A stretch of DNA of 38,249 nt from JBEVEP01 sp040512755 (GCA_040512755.1 JBEVEP010000005.1:1-38249); one strand, 5' to 3'. Shown: positions 1 to 8,612, numbered from the stretch's first letter. The notes: generated by a model from the sequence alone, not told the origin. Program-made: numbers and translations.

Positions 1-207
1 CTCCAACGCGCCACCCCCGAGCGTGAGGCCATTCCGCGCCAGTATCCGCTCGCATTCGGCGACGAACTGGCGGTACTCGTTCAAAAGACCTCGCACATCA
101 GCGCGGTCGGTTGTCATCTTGATGATCCGTGCACTGTCCCGACGGTGCAGCACATCGCGTGTAATCGCCAAGACCTCGTTTTTCAAACGTTCCAGTTCCG
201 TTCCCAT
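1..207 (-). CDS. Hypothetical protein, N-terminal part only (runs off the left edge)
   Basis: An open frame reads leftward from an ATG at 207 to the window edge, giving 69 codons without a stop. It starts MGTELERLKNEVLAITRDVL and is rich in charged residues with a helical look. AAGGGA lies about 7 bases upstream of the ATG, a fair ribosome binding site. I do not recognise the family. Because the 3' end lies outside the window, neither the true length nor the domain can be judged. It points away from the choline-kinase-like gene, with about 475 bases of apparently non-coding DNA between them. Confidence 0.5.
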   Translation of the reverse strand, partial: MGTELERLKNEVLAITRDVLHRRDSARIIKMTTDRADVRGLLNEYRQFVAECERILARNGLTLGGGALE

Positions 208-683
208 TGCCTGTTCCCTTGCGGCGTCGAAAGTGAGCCCCCTTTTCCCCCACGCGCGAGCCGCAACTGCCGCTCCCGCAGTGTCAGACTAGTCGCGATT
301 ACTTAACAGGATGGTGACGCCGGGCTTTGACTAAGTCGCGTTCGGAAGCCGGGATACCACTGACTCTGCGCTTTACAGTAGCGTGGGACCGTATTGCCAA
401 TCGCGCCGACGTCGCCCGGCTCGGCGAAGCTGACCGGCCGGGAGGGGGCATCGCCATCGCTTTGCTCGGCAGGACGAGCAAGCCGGACCAATGGCCCTTG
501 AACGGCACCGGCGTGGCCATTTTTGAGTGCTTCACAGTCTTGGGTGTTCTCCCTCCCTTAACCGAGGGTCAAACTTCAGGCCCTTCACGGCTCAAATTTA
601 AGCCCGGCAGGGGTTTTATGGTTATGGCAAACACCCCGGTCCTGATGGCGGGGCCGCTATAACGCGGTCCAACAAACGAAATT
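208..683. other. Gene-poor stretch
   Basis: No convincing gene is seen here. Open frames exist on both strands (for example 327-662 on the plus strand), but none has a good ribosome binding site and none of their translations resembles a known protein. The stretch lies between the start of the partial gene on the left and the stop codon of the choline-kinase-like gene on the right. Confidence 0.5.
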
Positions 684-1589
684 TCAACCCCTCGCAACCG
701 CACTGACGTGGCGCGAGAATTCAGGTGTCTCCATCAGTGCCCTGCAGCGCGCGAACCGGCCGTCCGCATACGCGCGGAAGTCGTCAGCAGGGTTTCCGTT
801 GGCGAGTTGGATCAAGCCCCACAGCGTCCACAAGAGATCGCACATCGCCTTGTATATGATGATCCGGCCTCGCTCGGCAGGCCGCGGCTCGCAGCCGAAA
901 TACGCGCTGATCATCTCCTCATCCTGCTCGGCATTGAACTGACCTTCCACGGATAAGTCGCCGAGATCCCACATGGGATCATTCATGCCGGAATACTCCC
1001 AATCAACGATCCACATACGTTCGCCCGAGTCGAGGAAGTTCTCGCAAAGTGGGTCGCAGTGGCATGGCGCAAGTGGTAGCGGATGCGCGATGAGTGCGGC
1101 CCGCACCGATCGGTCGGCTTCGTCGACCACGTCGTGGTAGCCAGCGGGAAGGGCGATATCCTTGGTCGACATCACCTTGAGGTAGTCGTCGATCATTGCA
1201 AAGAGCTCGAAGCGGAATGGAAAGGAGGCACCACTTTCGTGCAACCTCCGGAATGCATGCCCGGCGCGAGCTGGCGAACCTGCCCGTGTTTTGAATTTGT
1301 CCGGCGACATCGTATCGGCGCCACCGAGGAACCGCGTTACCATTAGCCCGCTCGCTGTATCGAAATAGAGAACCTTCGGGCTGACCCCTGCGCGGGCTGC
1401 CTCCCGCGCGGCGACCTCCTCGTTTGCGCGGCTGATATATTCCTCCGTCCCTTTGCCTGGAATACGAAGACACGCATCGCCGAGGCGATAGACATGGTTG
1501 GTAAGTCCGCCCAGCCGCTCTGGCTGGCCAGCATAGTCGGCAAGGCCCGGTACGCTTGCCGCCAGTGCCCGGATCTCGTCGTCTTCCAT
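684..1589 (-). CDS. Choline kinase-like / aminoglycoside phosphotransferase (APH) family protein
   Basis: The 301-residue protein has the protein-kinase-like fold of the choline/ethanolamine kinase and APH families. The catalytic loop is HCDPLCENFL (H177, D179, N184), followed by the metal-binding motif VDWEYSGMNDPMWDLG (D196). GGLTNHVYRL near residue 27 fits the nucleotide-binding loop. Family members move the gamma-phosphate of ATP to a small amino alcohol. The layout and length fit the bacterial choline-kinase group (LicA-like) better than antibiotic-resistance kinases, but the substrate cannot be read from sequence. A methyltransferase gene diverges from its start, and a quaternary-amine importer lies about 1 kb beyond. 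A role in choline or phosphocholine use is therefore plausible, but inferred. The ATG at 1589 is the first in frame. Confidence 0.8.
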   Translation of the reverse strand: MEDDEIRALAASVPGLADYAGQPERLGGLTNHVYRLGDACLRIPGKGTEEYISRANEEVAAREAARAGVSPKVLYFDTASGLMVTRFLGGADTMSPDKFKTRAGSPARAGHAFRRLHESGASFPFRFELFAMIDDYLKVMSTKDIALPAGYHDVVDEADRSVRAALIAHPLPLAPCHCDPLCENFLDSGERMWIVDWEYSGMNDPMWDLGDLSVEGQFNAEQDEEMISAYFGCEPRPAERGRIIIYKAMCDLLWTLWGLIQLANGNPADDFRAYADGRFARCRALMETPEFSRHVSAVARG

Positions 1590-1682
1590 CCAGTCCCCGC
1601 AGAAGCATCTCGACCAACGGTTTCACAATTCGGAGCGCTTGGCTATTATCTACTGCATCTTTGACAGATGCTGGAAGAACCT

Positions 1683-2318
1683 ATGGCCGAGACACAGCAC
1701 CGTGGAAACCTGCGCGCTGTCTATGCGTCGAAACGGCCTGACGAGGTTGCTGCGCTCTATGACGGTTGGGCCGAGACCTATGATGCCGAGATGGCCGCTG
1801 CGGGCTACCGGCATCCGACGATTTGCCTTGCGCTGATGACGCGGCACTTGTGTCGAGGCGCTGCGCCGCTCCTCGATGCCGGTGCGGGGACAGGGCTGAT
1901 CGGCGAGTGGCTCGGCATCATGGGCTATCCCCATGTCGAGGCGCTTGACGTCTCGGAGGGTATGCTGGCTCGCGCGGCCAAGAAGGGCGTCTACAAAAAG
2001 CTCCACCGGCTGGCCTTGGGGAGCCCTCTGCCCTTCGCGAACGGCCATTTCGCTGGAATCGTCGCGGCAGGCGTATTCACTGCCGGCCACGCCGGCGTCG
2101 AAGGCTTGGATGAGTTAATCCGCATTTGCCAGCCCGGCGGCGTGATCGTGCTGACTGTCAAGAACACGCTGTGGGTTCAGGACTTCGCCACCCGCGTCGG
2201 TGAACTCGAGGACCACGGCCTCGTGATACGCACAGAAGAGACCGAGCCCTACGTATCTATGCCCGGCGAACCGAGTACCGTGCCGAGCCGAGGACTTGTC
2301 CTGAAGCGTAAAGGCTGA
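1683..2318 (+). CDS. Class I SAM-dependent methyltransferase
   Basis: This is a Rossmann-fold methyltransferase of 211 residues. Motif I is LLDAGAGTGLIG (residues 63-74), ALDVS near residue 88 holds the acidic residue that contacts the SAM ribose, and CQPGGVIVLTV is the strand after the usual motif III region. The N-terminal YDGWAETYDAEM is typical of small-molecule methyltransferases, including the Williams-Beuren (METTL27)-like group. The substrate is unknown. I chose the ATG at 1683 because GGAAG sits 6 bases upstream; an in-frame ATG at 1668 would add five residues and lacks such a site. It diverges from the choline-kinase-like gene across about 90 bases, so the two may share a control region. 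Confidence 0.85.
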   Translation: MAETQHRGNLRAVYASKRPDEVAALYDGWAETYDAEMAAAGYRHPTICLALMTRHLCRGAAPLLDAGAGTGLIGEWLGIMGYPHVEALDVSEGMLARAAKKGVYKKLHRLALGSPLPFANGHFAGIVAAGVFTAGHAGVEGLDELIRICQPGGVIVLTVKNTLWVQDFATRVGELEDHGLVIRTEETEPYVSMPGEPSTVPSRGLVLKRKG

Positions 2319-2634
2319 CCGGCCGGCGGCCTGTCAGATCAGGCTAAGACCGGCCGTTCTCCGGTCCGTCCCGCGCCAGCGGAGATGAGATGGTCAGTGA
2401 TGTAGACGCGATAGCGAGTCACAGCAGGTGGAATAGGCCTTAATGCGTGAAAACACGATTACCTGTCAGATAGCCTACATAACCGACGGCTGGCTTACGA
2501 GCAGACACTTGTAAAGAGCGTCGAAAAGCGCGGAATTCAAAGAATGCTCTACGAGCAGGCGTCCTCATCGCCCAGGGAGCCGGGCCAAACCAAGACTGCT
2601 ATTGTCCCCTGCATCGGCTGACCGACAAACCTCT
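2319..2634. other. Intergenic stretch between convergent genes
   Basis: This 316-base gap separates the end of the methyltransferase gene from the end of the permease gene. GACCGGCCG occurs twice, near 2317 and 2348, but I see no clean hairpin plus T-run and no coding sequence. Confidence 0.5.
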
Positions 2635-4653
2635 TCAGGCCAACCGCAGCCGTTTCCTGGCCCGTGCTGCGCCGGCCGAGATTAGACGGTCGGCGATGAT
2701 GGCTATGAAGGCGACGGCAAGACCGGCGACGATGCCACGTCCAGTGTCGGCTTTGGTAAGCGCGATATACACCTCTTGCCCAAGGTCGCGAGTGCCGACC
2801 AGCGCGGTGATGACAAGCATAGACAGCGCTAGCATTATCGTCTGATTAATCCCGAGCATGATCTGCGGCAGCGCAAGCTTCAGCTTGATTTTGGCAAGTA
2901 GCTGCCAGGACGTACAGCCCATCGCGCGGCCGGCTTCGACAACCTTGGAATCAACGCCATTGAGACCCAACACGGTATAGCGTATCGCCGGCGCAATGGC
3001 ATAGGCGACGACCGCGATCATGGCGGTGAAATCGCCGACCCTGAAGAGCATGACCGCCGGCATCAAATAGACGAAGGACGGCAGAGTCTGCAGTGTGTCG
3101 ATAACAACCTGAAGCCAGCGCCACAGGCGGTCGCGCTCGGCGGCGAAAATGCCTATCGTTATGCCCGTCAGGGTGGCGATGACGACAGAAATGCCGCACA
3201 GATAGACAGTGATCATCGCCTTCTCCCATTGGCCTGTTGCAGCAATCAGGAAACTCAAAGAGCCGACCAGGACCGAGAGCTTCAAACCACCCAGCCGCCA
3301 GCCGGCGAAGGAAAGTATCGCAGCGACGCCGAACCAGGGTAACCCACCCAGCAGGCGTTTGAACGGGATCAACACGTTAAGAAGCACGGCGTTCTTGATG
3401 GCTTCAAACGTGTCGAAGAAATTGACATTGATCCAGGCGACGACATTGGAAAAAAAGGGGCCGGTCGATAGATGCAGCGCCTCCGGATAGGCCTGCACAG
3501 CAGGTATCGCGAGTCCTGCGACGCTGGTCACGGTGACTAGCGCGAGCGCAGCCAGCGCGTAGGGATAGCGTGCTGCCACACTGCCTTGTGCATGAGCGCG
3601 GCTGGGCCGATTGGCTTCGCTCGCATAGGCTTGGCTCAGCCGGTCGAGAGCGATCGCCAGCGCCGTGATCGCCAGTCCCGATTCCAGCCCTGCGCCGATG
3701 TCGAGCCGGCGCAGCGCCGCCAACACGTCGAAGCCGAGCCCACCGGCGCCGATCATGGAAGCGATGATCACCATGTTAAGTGACAGCATGATCACTTGGT
3801 TGACGCCCACCATCAGGCTGTCTTTGGTCGAAGGGACCATGACGCGCCACGTCATCTGACGACGCGTGCATCCAATCATCTTGCCGAGGTCACGGATCTC
3901 GTCAGGCACCGAACGCAGCGCCAGCACTGTGATGCGTATCATTGGTGGAATAGCGTAGATGATCGTGGCGACGACCGCCGCCGTGGGCCCGAACCCAAAC
4001 AGGAACAGTATCGGCACCAGATAGGCGAAAACCGGTATCGTCTGCATCAGGTCAAGCAGCGGTGTGAGCACCTTTTCGAAGCGTGGCCAACGATAAGCTC
4101 CGATTCCCGCAAGCAGTCCGCCAGCGACGCCAAGCGGAACTGCCACCAGAATAGAGGCAAGGGTGACCATGCCACTGTCCCATTGGCCGAAAATGGCGAG
4201 GAAACCGAAGCAGACGGCAACGAGGGCCGCCAGCCGTTTGCCACCTAGGCGCCAGCCGAAGATTGTGACGATGCCTATGACAGCGATCCACGATAGCGGC
4301 GGTACGATCTGTACGGCGCTGGAGCCCTGACCCGACAGAAAGCCGGTCGAGAGTAGGCTCAGCGCGACCTGGTAGGGCACGTTGATCACTGCGGCGATGA
4401 AGCGGGTCAGCTCAGTAAACGTGAAAAGCCCGAACGTCGCATCGTTGAGCAACCATTCCATCGTGATGTTAATCCAGCGTGCGGCCGGGATAACCAGCGA
4501 CTTCGGATAGTCGAAGGCCCAAGCGGCAAACGGCTCGCCGAACTGCCAAAAGGCAACAAACGCAACAACCGCCCCAAGCCATGTGAGCGGTCGGCTAGAC
4601 GGAATCGAAGGCTCGGCGGGCGCACTGGCAATTCGCGGTGCGACGGTCGACAT
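2635..4653 (-). CDS. Quaternary amine / glycine betaine-choline ABC transporter, fused double permease
   Basis: The predicted 672-residue inner-membrane protein has two copies of the ProW/OpuAB-type permease domain in tandem. The first half has PLLDLMQTIPVFAYLVP, then a coupling (EAA) loop with DEIRDLGKMIGCTRRQ. The second half repeats the plan with VIDTLQTLPSFVYLMPA and KVVEAGRAMGCTSWQ. Single-domain permeases of this family have about 280-380 residues and work as dimers, so this fusion supplies both halves of the pore. I chose the ATG at 4653, one base after the ATPase stop codon, with GTTGAG just upstream. A longer frame would start inside the ATPase gene. It is the last gene of the operon, after the binding-protein and ATPase genes. 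Confidence 0.88.
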   Translation of the reverse strand: MSTVAPRIASAPAEPSIPSSRPLTWLGAVVAFVAFWQFGEPFAAWAFDYPKSLVIPAARWINITMEWLLNDATFGLFTFTELTRFIAAVINVPYQVALSLLSTGFLSGQGSSAVQIVPPLSWIAVIGIVTIFGWRLGGKRLAALVAVCFGFLAIFGQWDSGMVTLASILVAVPLGVAGGLLAGIGAYRWPRFEKVLTPLLDLMQTIPVFAYLVPILFLFGFGPTAAVVATIIYAIPPMIRITVLALRSVPDEIRDLGKMIGCTRRQMTWRVMVPSTKDSLMVGVNQVIMLSLNMVIIASMIGAGGLGFDVLAALRRLDIGAGLESGLAITALAIALDRLSQAYASEANRPSRAHAQGSVAARYPYALAALALVTVTSVAGLAIPAVQAYPEALHLSTGPFFSNVVAWINVNFFDTFEAIKNAVLLNVLIPFKRLLGGLPWFGVAAILSFAGWRLGGLKLSVLVGSLSFLIAATGQWEKAMITVYLCGISVVIATLTGITIGIFAAERDRLWRWLQVVIDTLQTLPSFVYLMPAVMLFRVGDFTAMIAVVAYAIAPAIRYTVLGLNGVDSKVVEAGRAMGCTSWQLLAKIKLKLALPQIMLGINQTIMLALSMLVITALVGTRDLGQEVYIALTKADTGRGIVAGLAVAFIAIIADRLISAGAARARKRLRLA

Positions 4654-4654
4654 C

Positions 4655-5683
4655 TCAACTGCGCATAATAAGTTCGACCACGCTCGCCCGGTCGAGCGTG
4701 CCAAGCGGGATGCCTTCGGGACTGGCCACGAGAAGCGCGTCGACCCCGGGCACAAACAGCCGCGCGGCGTCTGCAACTGTGGCTCGAGCGGGAACGACCG
4801 GCTCACGGACAGCAGAGTTGGTAGGCTTCATGATTGACTGCACCCTGACGACTTTGGCCTTAGGCACGTGACGCGTAAATTCGGCGACGTAGGCGGAAGC
4901 CGGATTGAGCACGATATCTTCCGGTGTGCCAGCCTGGACGATGGCGCCATCCTTCATGATGGCGATGCGGTCAGCGACGCGGATCGCTTCGTCGAAATCA
5001 TGGGTGATGAAGACGATCGTCTTGGAAACCACTGACTGCAGACGCATAAACTCATCCTGCATCTCGCGCCGGATGAGCGGGTCCAGTGCAGAGAACGGCT
5101 CGTCCAGGAACCACAACTCCGGCTCTACCGAAAGCGAGCGGGCTATGCCAACGCGCTGCTGCTGGCCACCGGAAAGCTCGCGCGGGAACGCGTTCTCCTT
5201 GCCAGCGAGCCCGACTAGCTCGATCATTTTGCGCGCCCGTGCTTCGCGCTCCCTGTGCGAAACGCCTTGGACCTCGAGCGGGAAGGCAACATTGGCAACA
5301 ACGCTGAGGTGCGGCAGTAGCGCGAAATGCTGGAAGACCATGCCCATCTGGTGGCGGCGAATCTCGATCATGCGGTTGTCGCTGGCCGCAAGTAAGTTCT
5401 CGCCGTTGAATAATATCTCGCCGGCGGTCGGTTCGACGAGGCGCGACAAGCATCGTACGAGGGTCGACTTGCCGGAGCCAGACAGGCCCATAATGACAAA
5501 AATCTCGCCGGCGCGCACCTCGATGTTCACGTCGCGGACAGCACCGACAAGTGCAGTGGCGCTCATTGCCTCCGGCGACGGCGCGCCACCGGAGGCCTTC
5601 AAGAAATCCGCGGCACCCGAGCCGAAGATTTTCCACACGTTGCGGCAGACGAGTTTGGGCTGCGCAACGGTCATGGTCGACAT
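4655..5683 (-). CDS. Quaternary amine ABC transporter, ATP-binding protein (ProV/OpuAA type)
   Basis: This 342-residue ABC ATPase powers the importer encoded with it. Walker A is GLSGSGKST (residues 66-74), the signature is LSGGQQQR (170-177), Walker B is LWFLDE (190-195), and the switch histidine is in FITHD (H228). The region before the core (about residues 20-50) matches the extended N-terminus of ProV/OpuAA proteins. The tail after about residue 275 resembles the C-terminal CBS region by which this family senses ionic strength, but it is short, so perhaps only one CBS unit is present. Its ATG lies 20 bases after the binding-protein stop codon. The ATPase stop and the permease start are one base apart, which suggests translational coupling. 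Confidence 0.92.
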   Translation of the reverse strand: MSTMTVAQPKLVCRNVWKIFGSGAADFLKASGGAPSPEAMSATALVGAVRDVNIEVRAGEIFVIMGLSGSGKSTLVRCLSRLVEPTAGEILFNGENLLAASDNRMIEIRRHQMGMVFQHFALLPHLSVVANVAFPLEVQGVSHREREARARKMIELVGLAGKENAFPRELSGGQQQRVGIARSLSVEPELWFLDEPFSALDPLIRREMQDEFMRLQSVVSKTIVFITHDFDEAIRVADRIAIMKDGAIVQAGTPEDIVLNPASAYVAEFTRHVPKAKVVRVQSIMKPTNSAVREPVVPARATVADAARLFVPGVDALLVASPEGIPLGTLDRASVVELIMRS

Positions 5684-5703
5684 CCGACGGTGCTAGGGTT
5701 GCA

Positions 5704-6669
5704 TCACTTCTTGATCCATTCTGACCACCGTGCCTCGTTGGCCGCCATCCACTCGGCCACTACGTCGTCGACGCTCTTACCTTCCAGATCCACCTTGGTG
5801 ATCATCTGACTCATCTCGTCGTTCTGGATAGTGAAGGCCTTGATGGCCTTGTAGGCGTCCGGCCATTTATCCTTTACACCGGCCCAGCCTACCTTCCAGA
5901 TCTCCCCATGTGGCTTGCCGCAGTCGTAAGCTTTTTCGGGATTTGTCCCCCATTTGGGATCGGCGTAGCACTCGGGCGTGTATTCGGGAAACTCAACCCA
6001 CTGACCCTTGTATTTGGCCACAGCCCAGTGTGGAGCGTAAACCCACAGGATCACGGGGGCCTGTCTCTGGTAGGCGCTTTCCAATTCGGCGAAGAGTGCC
6101 GCGTCGGTTCCGGCATGAATCACTTCGAAAGGCAGGCCGAGCGCTTCGACGCGTTCGTCATCGAAGCCGCCCCAGGTAACCGGTCCACCAAGGTAACGTC
6201 CCTTCGGTGCCGTATCGGCTGTAGAAAAGACCTCAGCGCAAGCTTCATCCTTCAGTGCCTCCCAGTTCGGCAGTCCTGGGCACTTCTCTTTCATGTATTC
6301 GGGGAACCACCACTCTTCCTTGGCTTCCATCCCGGTCGGGCCTAAATTCTCAACCTTGCCAGTGGCTGTTGCTGCGTCCATTGCCTCCCGGCCAGTGGTT
6401 TCCCACATCTCCATTGCGACATGCAGGTCCCCGGTTTCCAGCCCGGCGAATTGGGCGAGGTAGTCGGCCTGCACGTATTCGACGCTGTCGCCCATCTTCT
6501 TGAGTATCTCGCCCATCAGATTCGTCGTGATGAGCTGGCCGGTCCAGTCGTGCAGCGTCAGCTTGATGGGATCGGCAGAGTCAGCGGCCCGAGTGGGCGA
6601 AGTCCATAATGCCGCACAAAGGGCAAACGCCCCCAGCGCAATCTTGTTGCTGCAAGTGTCCCACAACAT
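5704..6669 (-). CDS. Quaternary amine ABC transporter, substrate-binding protein (OpuAC/ProX family)
   Basis: The precursor has 321 residues. It starts with a signal peptide (charged start, hydrophobic core, cleavage near TRAA, residues 26-29), so the mature protein works in the periplasm. The body is an OpuAC-type glycine betaine/choline/proline betaine binding protein, with LHDWTGQLITTNLMGEILKK early, ETGDLHVAMEMWE, and aromatic-rich segments such as LWVYAPHWAVAKYKGQWVEF. Tryptophans in this family box the quaternary ammonium head group. Which ligand is bound cannot be read reliably. The ATG at 6669 was chosen because AGGAG lies 8 bases upstream and the signal peptide starts at once; a longer frame would add 22 unlikely residues. 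It is the first gene of the three-gene operon. Confidence 0.9.
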   Translation of the reverse strand: MLWDTCSNKIALGAFALCAALWTSPTRAADSADPIKLTLHDWTGQLITTNLMGEILKKMGDSVEYVQADYLAQFAGLETGDLHVAMEMWETTGREAMDAATATGKVENLGPTGMEAKEEWWFPEYMKEKCPGLPNWEALKDEACAEVFSTADTAPKGRYLGGPVTWGGFDDERVEALGLPFEVIHAGTDAALFAELESAYQRQAPVILWVYAPHWAVAKYKGQWVEFPEYTPECYADPKWGTNPEKAYDCGKPHGEIWKVGWAGVKDKWPDAYKAIKAFTIQNDEMSQMITKVDLEGKSVDDVVAEWMAANEARWSEWIKK

Positions 6670-7026
6670 GTTGATTCTCCTGGTCACCCTGGGTTGCGCG
6701 ACCGGTCCGCCTCGTTGGCCGGACGGAACTCCCACGCAATTCGACAGTCTCGTGCAGCGTTGAGCTCATTGTCAACGCCGCGCCCGGCGGTCCAGGGAGG
6801 ATCGGGCGGCTGAGTTTGCCCGAAAGCGAGAACGGTGATCCTGAGAGTTGCTCACACTCTGCTGCAAATGCCGAACTTGCCGAGAAAGCGGCCCCGCTGC
6901 GATCAATAGGGTAAAAGACGTGCCGCTCCCCTCGCGGTCGCCAGCGGATTTGGATTCTTGCGGCTGGCCTAACCGAGCGATGTCGGCAATTGCGGTTACC
7001 GGCTCGGCAGGACAACTCGCACGCCT
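6670..7026. other. Upstream region of the ABC transporter operon
   Basis: No gene is supported in these 357 bases. The promoter of the transporter operon should lie here, reading leftward. I could not pick convincing -35 and -10 boxes or a known regulator site. An overlapping minus-strand frame (6581-7072) has no recognisable protein features. Confidence 0.45.
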
Positions 7027-7329
7027 CTAATTGACTTTGGCTTTTCCGCTCGCTGCGGTCGTGTACGCCCAAACCGTCCTGCCGTTAGCTTGAACCTCAT
7101 CGCGCTTCAGGCGGCCCTTGCGCACTGCCGCAAGAAAGTAAGCGGGCAGGCTGGTCCGCGGAACCATGATCGCCTCTTTGCGGAAGCGTTTCAGAACGTC
7201 CAGCACAGTGCGCGGCTCATCGAAAAAGCCCTCGCCGATCCAGCGTTCGAACGTGGCCGCCACGTTGCCCGCCTTGCTTCCGAATTTGCGTGGGTGCAGT
7301 ACCCGTCGAACTTGACCTCGTGAATCCAA
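7027..7329 (-). CDS. Hypothetical protein, possibly a decayed gene
   Basis: The frame gives 100 residues from an ATG at 7329. The segment from about residue 20, TFERWIGEGFFDEPRTVLDV through RTSLPAYFLAAVRKGRL and ending in NGRTVWAY, looks like a real compact helical domain with a short C-terminal strand, perhaps DNA-binding. I do not recognise the family. The first 20 residues overlap, in another frame, a scrap of DNA ligase sequence (7287-7346), so the annotated start may be an artefact of a gene fusion or decay event. No good ribosome binding site precedes the ATG. The true start could be a later codon. Confidence 0.4.
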   Translation of the reverse strand: MDSRGQVRRVLHPRKFGSKAGNVAATFERWIGEGFFDEPRTVLDVLKRFRKEAIMVPRTSLPAYFLAAVRKGRLKRDEVQANGRTVWAYTTAASGKAKVN

Positions 7330-7346
7330 TCATCGCCCTCCGGCGG
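7287..7346 (-). pseudogene. Remnant of an ATP-dependent DNA ligase (LigD-type) active-site region
   Basis: One minus-strand frame encodes PPEGDDWIHEVKFDGYCTHA. This is very close to the segment around the catalytic lysine in LigD-type ATP-dependent DNA ligases, where the core is usually HE(I/V)K(F/Y)DGYR. The lysine that would be adenylated is kept, but the conserved arginine after GY is a cysteine. Nothing on either side continues the ligase: before it the frame has unrelated sequence, after it the reading becomes arginine-rich noise. No Ku gene or other ligase part is present in the window. I read it as a fossil of a deleted non-homologous end-joining gene. The match is short, so confidence is moderate. 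Confidence 0.45.
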
Positions 7347-7448
7347 TTGGCTGACGCGGTGGCAAACGAGATACAGGGACGTCCATGCCGCCGCAACGGC
7401 AAGTTGGAAGTGTGGCCCCGCCAAGGGGCGACTGCCGCGAGCGCAGTG

Positions 7449-7619
7449 CTAATGGACGGGGTTAGTGGCGGCTCGTCTGGCGTCGCGCGCTTGACGCACC
7501 GGCCTTCGCTTCTTCATCGCGTGAACAGCGGCCGCAATGGCAGCGGGACCAATCGGACGGTATTTCTTCACCAAGTTCTGCCGAACTGGCACTTTGCCTC
7601 CGAACCTGAGAATGGACAT
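7449..7619 (-). CDS. Small basic hypothetical protein
   Basis: The ATG at 7619 has AAAAGGA ending about 10 bases upstream and opens a 56-residue frame. The product is strongly basic, starting MSILRFGGKVPVRQNLVKKY and ending in an arginine-rich tail. A longer frame from 7697 exists but lacks a binding site. Composition would allow nucleic-acid binding, but there is no family match I can name. It lies in a stretch that otherwise looks decayed, so it could also be a remnant. Confidence 0.3.
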   Translation of the reverse strand: MSILRFGGKVPVRQNLVKKYRPIGPAAIAAAVHAMKKRRPVRQARDARRAATNPVH

Positions 7620-7727
7620 TTTATTTCGTTCCTTTTCTCGTCCCTTCAGGAGGCCAACGGTTACCGGCCATGCAGGTTCCGGGCTGCTATGTCGCACCCG
7701 GTCGCCGTCTCCTTCCGTCAGGCCACA

Positions 7728-7862
7728 TTAGCGCTTCATGTCCGCGATCGCCTTTTCGATGGCGGTGCGGTTGTTGCCATGCTCTCTGATCAGCCGCCGC
7801 GCCAGTTCCGCGTCGAGCCCGTGGCGCTTGGAGAGATAGGCCGCCTCGGTTGTTAAAGCGGA
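7728..7862 (-). pseudogene. Tail of a small helical protein, start missing
   Basis: A minus-strand frame ending in TAA at 7728 reads TTEAAYLSKRHGLDAELARR and continues for 21 more residues ending IADMKR. It looks like a genuine two-helix domain of the kind found at the ends of small rhizobial proteins. No ATG or GTG start with a binding site is found upstream, and the frame runs into the start of the plus-strand gene at 7874. I therefore take it as the surviving 3' end of a truncated gene. The family is not identified. Confidence 0.3.
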
Positions 7863-7873
7863 GTATGTGGGCA

Positions 7874-8071
7874 ATGGAAGCGGAGAGTCTCGACGGCAAG
7901 CTGAAGTGTGTGGATTGCGGAACGATCCTGCTCGACATTCCTAAGAACGCGCAGGAGCACGACCTTGTGCGATGGTCGCAATGCCACGCCGCACTCGACA
8001 CATGGGGAGAAATTCAGGACGCCTTCCTCCGCCAGCTGGCGCGGCATTCGAGCTTGAGGTTGGTCAAATAA
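7874..8071 (+). CDS. Small conserved hypothetical protein with CxxC motif
   Basis: This frame gives 65 residues with KLKCVDCGTILLDIPKNAQE near the start and WSQCHAALDTWGEIQDAFLR in the middle. The CVDC pair and the later single Cys and His could form a degenerate zinc ribbon; the second CxxC of a classical ribbon is missing here. Proteins of this style are, as far as I recall, common orphans in rhizobia. I prefer the ATG at 7874, where GGAG is 10 bases upstream. ATG at 7865 and TTG at 7850 are alternatives with poorer spacing. Function unknown. Confidence 0.55.
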   Translation: MEAESLDGKLKCVDCGTILLDIPKNAQEHDLVRWSQCHAALDTWGEIQDAFLRQLARHSSLRLVK

Positions 8072-8171
8072 GAAAGGTTTAGTCGGGTTAAATGCCTAGG
8101 TAATTCGTTCGAAGTCAGACAGCCCGCCGACAGCTAGCTCCCGTGTCGGCGGACTTTGCTTGTTCAGGCCA

Positions 8172-8612
8172 TCAGTTGAAGGTGTGCACTTTGAGCTTCA
8201 GACTACCGTTTGCCTGCTTCTCGAAGATGGTGGTGGTGGTGCCGGCCCAAGGCTGGTCCTTTCCGCCCGAGTCTTTGCCGGCAGCGGACCATTTGGCGGT
8301 CGCATAGACGATATTGCCGTCGCCCGACGCTTCGATGAGTTCGAGTTTATGGTCCTTGGCGCCCATACCGAGGATTCCGGCAATGAACTTATCGACGCCA
8401 TCCGGTCCCTTTATGACGTCGTGCGTCGGCGGCAGCAAAATTGCGTCATCGGTATACAGAGCACACACACCCTTCGCGTCGCCGCTATTGAACGCCGCAT
8501 CCCAAGCGGCGTAAGCAGCGGTGACATCGGCGGCCGGATCCGCCCTAGCGACCGAAATGGCCGCAACTGCAAGGATTACTACTGAACACAACAAGCTCAA
8601 CAACTTGGTCAA
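8172..8612 (-). CDS. Exported SnoaL-like / DUF4440 family protein (NTF2-like fold)
   Basis: The protein has about 146 residues: a signal peptide (hydrophobic run from residue 4, cleavage near VARA at 21-24), then a single NTF2-like domain. The domain shows AAYAAWDAAFNSGDAKGVCA, LYTDDAILLPP and GPDGVDKFI, the usual helix, first strand and pocket-lining segments of the DUF4440/SgcJ group. Members bind small ligands and some are isomerases or hydrolases, but most are of unknown role. Here the product should act in the periplasm. I chose the TTG at 8612 because GGGAGG lies 5 bases upstream; an ATG at 8627 is in frame and would add five residues. No operon partner is apparent. Confidence 0.75.
   Translation of the reverse strand: MTKLLSLLCSVVILAVAAISVARADPAADVTAAYAAWDAAFNSGDAKGVCALYTDDAILLPPTHDVIKGPDGVDKFIAGILGMGAKDHKLELIEASGDGNIVYATAKWSAAGKDSGGKDQPWAGTTTTIFEKQANGSLKLKVHTFN

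Noticed and set aside
327..662. Plus-strand frame of 111 codons
   Set aside because: No ribosome binding site, composition unlike neighbouring genes, and no recognisable motif.
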